The notes beneath the pieces are model-generated. The model had not been told where the DNA came from. It worked only from the letters and a program-made list of their open reading frames with translations, and searched no databases. A DNA stretch of 12,016 bases from an uncultured Fretibacterium sp. GTDB lineage: Bacteria; Synergistota; Synergistia; Synergistales; Aminobacteriaceae. This document shows, one piece after another, positions 6,840 through 12,016 of the stretch. Position 1 is the stretch's first letter, and every line of letters begins with the position of its first letter. The DNA lies in assembly GCF_938040765.1 (NCBI RefSeq), contig NZ_CALIAA010000020.1, positions 1 through 12,016 of the forward strand, given 5' to 3'. Made by a program: the position numbers and the translations under genes.

Positions 6840-8072
6840 ATGGCGGGCAAGAAGGGTAAGGTCGTCCTTGCGTACAGCGGTGGTCTGGACACATCTGTGG
6901 CGGTGGTCTGGCTCTCGGAGCAGGGCTACGACGTGGTCACGATGACGGCGGACGTGGGGCAGAAGGTGATCGACCTCGAGGCGGCGAAGAGTAAGGCCCT
7001 GCACAGCGGCGCCGTGAAGGCCTATATCTTCGATCTGAAAAAGACCTTCGTCGAGAATTATGTCTGGCCCTCGCTGAAGGCCAACGGGATGTATCAGGGG
7101 ACCTACCCTCTGACCTCGGCCCTGTCCCGACCGCTGATCGCCAAGACCCTGGTGGATATCGCCAACAGGGAGGGGGCCGTGGCGGTCGCCCACGGCTGCA
7201 CCGGGAAGGGGCAGGACCAGGTGCGCATCGAGGTCTGCGCCACGGCGCTGAACCCCAAGCTGGAGGTCCTGGCGCCGGTCCGGGACTGGCACTTCAGCCG
7301 CGAGGCCGAGATGGACTATGCCGTGAAGCACGGGATTCCCGTCAAGGCGACGGCCAGCTCCCCCTACAGCATCGACGAGAACCTCTGGGGCCGCTCCATC
7401 GAGTGCGGCATGTTGGAGGATCCATGGAACGAACCGCCGGAGGACGCCTATGAGCTGACGGCCAACCCCCTGGATGCGCCCAACGAGCCGGATTTCGTGG
7501 AGATTACCTTCGAGCACGGGCTTCCGGTCGCCCTGAACGGCGAGAGGATGGACGGAGTCAGCCTGATCCTCAAACTGAACGAGCTGGCCGGCAAACACGG
7601 CGTAGGCCGCGTCGACATGGTCGAGGACCGGCTGGTCGGATTCAAGAGCCGCGAGGTCTACGAGTGCCCCGGCCCCATCACGCTGCTGAACGCCCACAGG
7701 GCCCTGGAGACCATGACGCTGGACAAGCGCGTGCTCATCACGAAGAGGGAGCTCGAGGTGCGCTTTGCGGAGCTGACCTACGAGGGCTATTGGTTCTCGC
7801 CGCTCAGGGACTGCATCGGGGCCTTTATCGACGAGACTCAGAAGTATGTGAGCGGCACGGTGAAGGTCCGGCTTTTCAAGGGGCAGGCCGTTGTCCGGGG
7901 GATGAAGGCCGGCAAGACGATCTACAGGCACGACCTGGCGACCTACTCCGAGGGGGATGCGTTCGACCACTCGGCGGCCGTCGGCTTCATCAAAATCTGG
8001 GGGCTGCCCGTCCGAACCTGGACCTCGACCTTCCCGCGCGACGACAAGGAGGAACTGCCCATCGAGGCGTAA
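6840..8072 (+). CDS. argG: Argininosuccinate synthase
   Basis: ArgG joins citrulline and aspartate with ATP to form argininosuccinate, the penultimate step of arginine synthesis in the cytoplasm. The 410-residue protein is of normal length. The PP-loop ATP site AYSGGLDTS is at 11-19. The substrate loop reads CTGKGQDQVR (120-129) where the family normally has GKGNDQVR, so residue 125 is Gln instead of the Asn that contacts aspartate and citrulline. Further blocks are PVRDW, SPYSIDENLWGRSIECG, the LEDPW loop, GVGRVDMVEDRLVGFKSREVYE, and the C-terminal DHSAAVGFIKIWGLP. The ATG at 6840 has AGGAAGGAAG (6823-6832) upstream. The frame is open back to 6657, but that region contains the promoter, so the longer form is not real. 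It is a single-gene unit with no argH nearby, ending in a hairpin shared with the convergent gene. Confidence 0.96.
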   Translation: MAGKKGKVVLAYSGGLDTSVAVVWLSEQGYDVVTMTADVGQKVIDLEAAKSKALHSGAVKAYIFDLKKTFVENYVWPSLKANGMYQGTYPLTSALSRPLIAKTLVDIANREGAVAVAHGCTGKGQDQVRIEVCATALNPKLEVLAPVRDWHFSREAEMDYAVKHGIPVKATASSPYSIDENLWGRSIECGMLEDPWNEPPEDAYELTANPLDAPNEPDFVEITFEHGLPVALNGERMDGVSLILKLNELAGKHGVGRVDMVEDRLVGFKSREVYECPGPITLLNAHRALETMTLDKRVLITKRELEVRFAELTYEGYWFSPLRDCIGAFIDETQKYVSGTVKVRLFKGQAVVRGMKAGKTIYRHDLATYSEGDAFDHSAAVGFIKIWGLPVRTWTSTFPRDDKEELPIEA

Positions 8073-8104
8073 TCCCTTCTTCCTGCGGTTTCCGTTTTGA
8101 AATC

Positions 8105-8129
8105 AGGCCCCTCCGCCGACGGGGGGCCT
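8105..8129. terminator. Convergent terminator hairpin between argG and the Cache gene
   Basis: AGGCCCC (8105-8111) pairs with GGGGCCT (8123-8129), and an inner CCG (8113-8115) / CGG (8120-8122) extends the stem past a single bulged T around a CCGA loop. It begins 33 nt after the argG stop and overlaps the stop codon of the minus-strand gene. The U-tracts are short on both sides (ATTT on plus, ATTTC on minus), so termination may be partial. Confidence 0.6.
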
Positions 8130-9168
8130 ATTTCGTCGGATTGGGAATCGGGGAGAAGCGCCGGCCTCTTCCCGGCGGCGCGGGGTTGGGTCCCCCTCCG
8201 GGGGAAAGGGCATCGGAGTTCTTGTTTCCTGCCGATGCCGCGCTTCGCCTCACAGTGTGAAATCCACAGCAGGAATAGACGCGGATGTCGTTCTCCCAAA
8301 ACCATCTTACGTTCCGGAAGTCGTCCCGAACCCGTGATCTCATGCAGACCTTCCATCCCGTTTCCGGCGACGTGCCGAAGACGAGGCGTATCGTCTCCGC
8401 CCCGTCCGTGTAGAGAAGTTCGCCCTCACGCTCCGCGAGGACGGTCTCAAGCGCCCTTGCCAGATCGGAAGGTGCGTTTTGCCCCATCGGCCGCATCAAG
8501 GCGGCGGGCCGGGAACTCGCCAGCACGGTGCCCGCCCCGTCCAGGACGTCCGCCGTCAGGGACGAAGGAAGGCCCCGTGCCGTGACGAGCTTCTGAATCT
8601 CGAAGATATCCGTGTCCAAAACGGCAATCCCCGCCTGCCTCCGATCCGACGTATACACGGGGCAGGCTGCGGTGACCGTCGGAGCTCCGGTCAGCGGCTG
8701 CCTTCGGAACGGCAGCCACCGGGGCGAGGCCGGGCCTTTCCCGTCCCATGGCGTCCCGTCGCCGACGTCGCCCGGAAATGCTTCGAGTGTCTCGGGCCGT
8801 CCCTCGTCCCGAAAGGCATAGACGGCCAATGCTTCCTTGTCCGGGGACTCCCCTGCGGACAGGCTCAGGCCCAGCCCCGTGGCCGCATCGTAGGACGCGA
8901 CGTAATGAGCCGGGAGGGCCCTGCAGCCGGACAGGTCCCCGGCCGCCCAGTACTCCCCGGCCTCCCGGGCCGCCTTCCTGAGGAGGACGCTCTTCTGCAG
9001 TCCCGCCGCGTGAAGGGCCTGCAGAATGCTCTCCGTCTCGGTTCGAAGCTGTGCGTCCATCCTTCCGGCAACGTAGTTCTGAGCCAGACGGTACCCCGGA
9101 TAGCGGACTGCGGCCGCGAGGCAGAGGGCCAGCAGCGCCGCACGTCCGAAAAACGATTTTTTCCCCAT
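8128..9168 (-). CDS. Membrane-anchored dCache-like sensor protein lacking an output domain
   Basis: A 346-residue protein with a short basic N-terminus (MGKKSFFGR), one hydrophobic anchor (about 9-21), then a helix and an extracytoplasmic double-Cache-like fold (about 35-285). The best evidence is the block TVTAACPVYTSDRRQAGIAVLDTDI (164-188) and the ending FGTSPETGWKV (264-274), both typical of Cache sensors of chemoreceptors, histidine kinases and diguanylate cyclases. PRW (149-151) and D185 or D187 sit roughly where amino-acid-binding Cache domains have R-x-W-Y and D, but the match is imperfect. In such receptors a second membrane helix, HAMP and output domain follow. Here residues about 289-346 are Pro/Gly/Arg-rich with no membrane segment, and the stop lies inside a terminator hairpin, so the gene is probably truncated. 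The start ATG (9168-9166) has AAAGGGGG upstream. It is divergent from the YtfL-like gene. Ligand unknown. Confidence 0.7.
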   Translation of the reverse strand: MGKKSFFGRAALLALCLAAAVRYPGYRLAQNYVAGRMDAQLRTETESILQALHAAGLQKSVLLRKAAREAGEYWAAGDLSGCRALPAHYVASYDAATGLGLSLSAGESPDKEALAVYAFRDEGRPETLEAFPGDVGDGTPWDGKGPASPRWLPFRRQPLTGAPTVTAACPVYTSDRRQAGIAVLDTDIFEIQKLVTARGLPSSLTADVLDGAGTVLASSRPAALMRPMGQNAPSDLARALETVLAEREGELLYTDGAETIRLVFGTSPETGWKVCMRSRVRDDFRNVRWFWENDIRVYSCCGFHTVRRSAASAGNKNSDALSPGGGPNPAPPGRGRRFSPIPNPTK

Positions 9169-9205
9169 CGGCCCGATCCCCCTTTTCCCCGTGATTCCGG
9201 ACGCT

Positions 9206-9211
9206 ATTTTA
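9206..9211 (-). promoter_or_regulatory. Possible -10 box of the Cache gene
   Basis: Read on the minus strand this is TAAAAT, about 38 nt upstream of the ATG, in the divergent intergenic region. No convincing -35 is present at the right distance. Confidence 0.25.
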
Positions 9212-9232
9212 CATCGTTTTTTGAAGGGGACG

Positions 9233-9248
9233 CGCCGGCTCTCCGGCG
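9233..9248. repeat. Perfect GC-rich hairpin in the divergent intergenic region
   Basis: CGCCGG (9233-9238) and CCGGCG (9243-9248) pair around CTCT. It lies between the candidate -10 boxes of the two divergent genes and has no T-run, so it is not an obvious terminator. Function unknown. Confidence 0.4.
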
Positions 9249-9279
9249 GGAGAGGGGAAGAAAGAATTTTCCGTAAGAT

Positions 9280-9310
9280 ACGTTATAATTGACAGGAAGC
9301 CGCATAACGT
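9280..9310. repeat. 7-bp inverted repeat overlapping the ytfL -10 box (putative operator)
   Basis: ACGTTAT (9280-9286) and ATAACGT (9304-9310) are exact reverse complements separated by 17 nt. The left arm overlaps the -10 box and the right arm falls just downstream of the expected start of transcription. This is the usual placement of a repressor site, but the arms are short. Confidence 0.4.
9284..9289 (+). promoter_or_regulatory. -10 box of the ytfL-like gene
   Basis: A consensus TATAAT lies 64 nt upstream of the ATG. A poor -35 (no TTGACA-like hexamer 16-18 nt upstream) suggests dependence on an activator or on other upstream contacts. Confidence 0.5.
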
Positions 9311-9353
9311 CCGGACCTTGACCTGAGGCGTTTGCGCGGGAGGACCTCCAATC

Positions 9354-10676
9354 ATGATGTACGGTTTTCTGATGATTCTGATCTTGGCGGCGATCAGCTC
9401 TTTCTTTTCCTTCTCGGAGATATCGCTGGCGGCATCCCGGAGGGTGAAGCTGCGTTCCATCGCCGAGGGCGGCGATGCCCGCGCCGCTCGGATTCTGGGC
9501 TTTCAGGATCAGCCGGGGCTGTTCTTCACGACGGTTCAGATCGGGCTGAACGCCGTGGCCATCCTGGCGGGCATCGTAGGGGATTCCCTTTTGTCGCCGG
9601 CGATCCGTGATCTGCTTCCCGATATCCTGGGCCCCGCCCTGAAGGGGCAGGTCGCCTCCGCCGTTCCCTTCGTCGGGGTCACCCTCTTCTTTGTCCTCTT
9701 CGCGGACCTCATCCCCAAACGCATCGCCATGGCGGTCCCCGAGACCGTGGCCCTGAGGTCGATCGAGGGGATGCGCCGGGTGATCTTCGTATTCGCCCCG
9801 CTGTCGAAGGTCTTCAACTCCCTGAGCAGCATCATCTGCAGGGCCTTCAGGCTTCCCGAGAAGCGTCGGGACGACATCACGTCGGACGACCTCTACGCCA
9901 TCGTGGAGGCGGGAACGATGGCCGGGCTTCTCAGAAAACAGGAGAAGGACCTGATCGGCAACGTCTTCGAGCTCGACGTGCGCACCGTACCCTCCGCCAT
10001 GACCGTCCGGGAGAACATCGTGTATCTGGACCTCCACGAGGAGGAGGCGCGCGTCAAGGAAAAGATCGCCTCCGCGCCGCATTCCACCTACATCGTGTGC
10101 GACAAGGACATCGACCACATCGTGGGGTACGTGGATTCCAAGGAGCTGCTGGAGCGGGTCGTCAAGGGGCAGAGCCTTCAGCTGGACAACGGGCTCGACA
10201 TCAGGCCGCCCCTCATCATCCCCGACACCCTGACCCTGGCCGAGGCCATGGACCAGTTCAAGGGACGGGAGGAGAACCTGGCGGTCGTGCTCAACGAGTA
10301 CGCGCTGGTCGTCGGGATCATTACCCTGCAGGACATCATGATGATGCTGATGGGCAACCTGGTGGGGGAGGAGGAGCAGATCATCAAGCGGGACGAGACC
10401 TCGTGGCTGATCGAGGGGGCGACCCCGATCGAAGATGCGATGCACGTGTTCGAGATCGAGGACTTCCCCGAGTCCCAGAACTACGAGACGGTCGGAGGAT
10501 TCCTCACGTTCATGCTGAGGCGCATTCCCCACCGTACCGATTTCGTCGTGTATGCGGGGTACAAGTTCGAGATCATGGACATCGACAACTACAAGATCGA
10601 CCAGATCCTGGTGACGCGCCTTGCCCCGCAGGAGCCGAAACGGGACGAGAGCTCGGAGGCGCGGGATCGGGATTGA
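9354..10676 (+). CDS. ytfL: CNNM/CorB-family membrane protein, YtfL (PaeA)-like
   Basis: A 440-residue inner-membrane protein: CNNM/DUF21 transmembrane domain (about 1-195), CBS pair (about 214-335) and CorC_HlyC domain (about 344-424). From memory, long blocks closely resemble enterobacterial YtfL: SEISLAASR (21-29), PGLFFTTVQIGLNAVAIL (54-71), DDITSDDLYAIVEAG (173-187), RKQEKDLIGNVFEL (194-207), YVDSKELL (259-266), LNEYALVVGIITLQD (313-327) and VDIDNY-type MDIDNYKIDQILVTR (408-422). YtfL, also called PaeA, has been linked to protection from polyamine stress by cadaverine/putrescine export; other family members act in Mg/Co transport, so substrate assignment is inferred. The ATG at 9354 has GGGAGGA (9338-9344) at 9-nt spacing. 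The gene is monocistronic with its own -10 box and a strong terminator after it. Confidence 0.88.
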   Translation: MMYGFLMILILAAISSFFSFSEISLAASRRVKLRSIAEGGDARAARILGFQDQPGLFFTTVQIGLNAVAILAGIVGDSLLSPAIRDLLPDILGPALKGQVASAVPFVGVTLFFVLFADLIPKRIAMAVPETVALRSIEGMRRVIFVFAPLSKVFNSLSSIICRAFRLPEKRRDDITSDDLYAIVEAGTMAGLLRKQEKDLIGNVFELDVRTVPSAMTVRENIVYLDLHEEEARVKEKIASAPHSTYIVCDKDIDHIVGYVDSKELLERVVKGQSLQLDNGLDIRPPLIIPDTLTLAEAMDQFKGREENLAVVLNEYALVVGIITLQDIMMMLMGNLVGEEEQIIKRDETSWLIEGATPIEDAMHVFEIEDFPESQNYETVGGFLTFMLRRIPHRTDFVVYAGYKFEIMDIDNYKIDQILVTRLAPQEPKRDESSEARDRD

Positions 10677-10716
10677 CAGGCCCGCCCGCGGCGGAACGAA
10701 TACAATGATTCTCGTA

Positions 10717-10755
10717 AAAGTCGAGGGGGGGCCGTTCGGCCCCCCCCTCGACTTT
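10717..10755. terminator. Long bidirectional intrinsic terminator
   Basis: AAAGTCGA plus seven G and CC (10717-10733) pairs with GG, eight C and TCGACTTT (10738-10755) around a GTTC loop: 17 base pairs with one bulged C. It serves the ytfL-like gene on plus and the M23 peptidase gene on minus (whose stop codon ends 7 nt away). On the minus strand it ends in TTTT. Confidence 0.92.
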
Positions 10756-10762
10756 GCGGTCG

Positions 10763-11914
10763 TCAGCGCCTGGGCCCCAGGAAGGGGATGGGATCGACGG
10801 GTTTGCCGTTGACCCGAACCTCGAAATGAACGTGGTTCGTGGTGGCGCGTCCCGTACGGCCCACGGTCGCGAGCGTCTCTCCCTGGCGCACCCTTTGGCC
10901 CTGCCTGACCTTGATGTTCAGACAATGGGCGTACAGCGTGGAGATTCCGCCGCCGTGGTCGAGGATCACCACGTTCCCGTATCCCCTGAAGCTCCGGCTT
11001 TTGGCGGAGGCGACCAGCTTGACCACTCCGTCCCTCGCGGCCCGGATGGACGTGCCCTTGGGCATGGGGATGTCGATGCCCGAATGAAGGGATCGCCTGC
11101 CCCGCCTGCCGAACCCCGACGAAACGGCCCCGTTTACGGGCCAGATCATCCGGGATCCCGAGAACCTGGAGAACTCCGGCAGAGCGGGCCCATGGGACGG
11201 CCTTCCGGGGAAAAGGCTTCGTTGGATGCCGGTCAGGCCGGAGGTGCGGAGAGCCTGCTTGCGGGGAAGCCTCACGACGACCACGTTGTCGCCCGATATG
11301 ACCAGCCTCATGGGGCCGTTCGAGGAGTCCCCGTCCTCCGAGAGAAACAGGACGGGTTCCTTTGCGTTCGCCCCGCCTTTGCCCTTTTCCCCTGCGGCGT
11401 CTTTCTCCAGGCCGAGTCGGAGCGTCGTCGGGATGGGCGGCATCGCCTTTGGGGAGAGCGGCTGAGGGGGAGTCCTGAAGGGCTGGGGCGCGGGGGCCTT
11501 CGCCGTCTTCGGGGCCGGAGGCTCGGCTTTGGGGGCGCTGCGGGGAACTCCATGCAGCTTGATGGACACCAGCGTGTCGGTCTCGGCCTTTCTCTCCTTC
11601 TGGATGGATTGCCAGACGGGCAGGATGTCCTGTTTGGAGGCGGGGATGATGAGCGTCGTTCCCTCGATGAGGCGGTCGACGGTCAGGTCGTTGGCCCAGA
11701 GCACGTCCGCCGAGGTCAGCTTGTTCGAGCGGCAGAGCTCGGACAGCTTCTTCAGGTCCTGTTTCCGGTCCTTCGAGAGGGACAGGGTCTGACGTTCGAC
11801 GCGGGGAGCGGACTGGGCGGGAGACGAGACGAGCAAAACGAACGGGAGGAACAGAAACAAAACGGGAATGGCCGGCACGTGGCCGTTCTTGTATTTTTCT
11901 CTTTTAAGCGACAT
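10763..11914 (-). CDS. Secreted LysM-like/M23 zinc metallopeptidase (murein hydrolase family)
   Basis: A 383-residue exported protein. Basic start MSLKREKYK, hydrophobic core about 14-31 and a likely signal peptidase I site after AQS (33-35). Residues about 45-93 resemble a degenerate LysM peptidoglycan-binding repeat (LWANDLTVDRLIEGTTLIIP) without the usual GDT start. A Pro/Ala/Lys-rich linker runs about 122-165. The C-terminal M23/LytM domain (about 257-380) keeps every catalytic residue: HSGID (His277, Asp281), YAH (His330) and HVHFE (His361, His363). It is therefore a potentially active endopeptidase on peptidoglycan cross-links, unlike the inactive EnvC/NlpD activators. The start at ATG 11914 is chosen for GAGGAGAGG (11930-11922) 7 nt upstream; a GTG/ATG pair at 11938/11935 would lengthen the basic leader by 7-8 residues but lacks a ribosome site. 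Monocistronic. Confidence 0.9.
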   Translation of the reverse strand: MSLKREKYKNGHVPAIPVLFLFLPFVLLVSSPAQSAPRVERQTLSLSKDRKQDLKKLSELCRSNKLTSADVLWANDLTVDRLIEGTTLIIPASKQDILPVWQSIQKERKAETDTLVSIKLHGVPRSAPKAEPPAPKTAKAPAPQPFRTPPQPLSPKAMPPIPTTLRLGLEKDAAGEKGKGGANAKEPVLFLSEDGDSSNGPMRLVISGDNVVVVRLPRKQALRTSGLTGIQRSLFPGRPSHGPALPEFSRFSGSRMIWPVNGAVSSGFGRRGRRSLHSGIDIPMPKGTSIRAARDGVVKLVASAKSRSFRGYGNVVILDHGGGISTLYAHCLNIKVRQGQRVRQGETLATVGRTGRATTNHVHFEVRVNGKPVDPIPFLGPRR

Positions 11915-11921
11915 GGCAAAG

Positions 11922-11930
11922 CCTCTCCTC
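11922..11930 (-). promoter_or_regulatory. Ribosome binding site deciding the start of the M23 peptidase
   Basis: On the minus strand GAGGAGAGG ends 7 nt before the ATG at 11914-11912. The upstream GTG 11938 and ATG 11935 have no purine-rich site at a suitable distance. Confidence 0.7.
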
Positions 11931-11986
11931 GTCATCACGGGGCAGCAGGATGCGAATGGGGAGCCCGAAAATATTTTATGAAGGCT

Positions 11987-11992
11987 ATTATA
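11987..11992 (-). promoter_or_regulatory. -10 box upstream of the M23 peptidase gene
   Basis: On the minus strand this is a consensus TATAAT, about 73 nt before the ATG, in a short AT-rich patch. A second TAAAAT lies at 11978-11973. No good -35 is seen at 17 nt. Bases 11993-12016 show nothing further. Confidence 0.45.
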
Positions 11993-12016
11993 ACCGAAGA
12001 TGTTTTCGCCGTCCTC

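Noticed and set aside
10701..10706. TACAAT resembling a -10 box after ytfL
   Set aside because: It lies just before a strong terminator and the next gene is on the opposite strand, so there is nothing for it to transcribe.

Overview
The window is a gene-dense, GC-rich bacterial chromosome segment with nine protein-coding genes. I see no RNA genes, CRISPR arrays, transposases or integrases. The gene mix suggests an anaerobic, diderm-type lineage and fits Synergistota best, but this is inference from gene content and domain architecture; no marker in the window is decisive. That mix is a hydrogenase nickel chaperone, a PcrA-type helicase without the usual C-terminal domain, a giant DHH-CBS-CBS-CCA-transferase fusion, a SpoIVFB/YwhC-like M50 protease, and a secreted LysM-like/M23 protein.

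Left part (1-5772), plus strand: hypA (TTG start), then pcrA/uvrD, coaE and the DHH-CBS-tRNA nucleotidyltransferase fusion. The last three are tightly coupled: pcrA and coaE overlap by 50 nt, coaE and the fusion gene by 10 nt. This is a housekeeping operon joining DNA repair, the last step of CoA synthesis and tRNA 3'-end synthesis. An M50 site-2-type protease (TTG start, 5927-6553) follows on the same strand after a 154-nt gap.

Middle part (6554-8130): argG stands alone, with the clearest promoter in the window (TTGACT, 17 nt, TATACT). A perfect 11-bp inverted repeat has one arm inside the promoter spacer. The leader of about 145 nt holds a strong hairpin followed by T5 and an 11-bp tandem direct repeat. 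ArgG itself has Gln where the family normally has Asn in the GKGNDQ substrate-binding loop.

Right part (8128-12016): a minus-strand gene encodes an N-terminally anchored dCache-like extracellular sensor with no output domain, and it looks truncated. It is convergent with argG over a shared hairpin. Divergent from it is a full-length CNNM/CorB-family membrane protein that closely resembles enterobacterial YtfL/PaeA, a protein linked to polyamine export. A long convergent terminator separates this gene from a minus-strand secreted LysM-like/M23 murein hydrolase.

The most interesting points are the argG operator and leader architecture, the Asn-to-Gln change in ArgG, the four-domain CCA enzyme fusion beside coaE, the pcrA/coaE overlap that encodes a Gly/Tyr/Arg-rich tail, and the orphan Cache protein beside a YtfL-like gene with its own inverted repeat over the -10 box. 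Arginine synthesis, a Cache sensor remnant and a YtfL/PaeA-like exporter in a row could be a loose arginine/polyamine neighbourhood, but that link is hypothetical.
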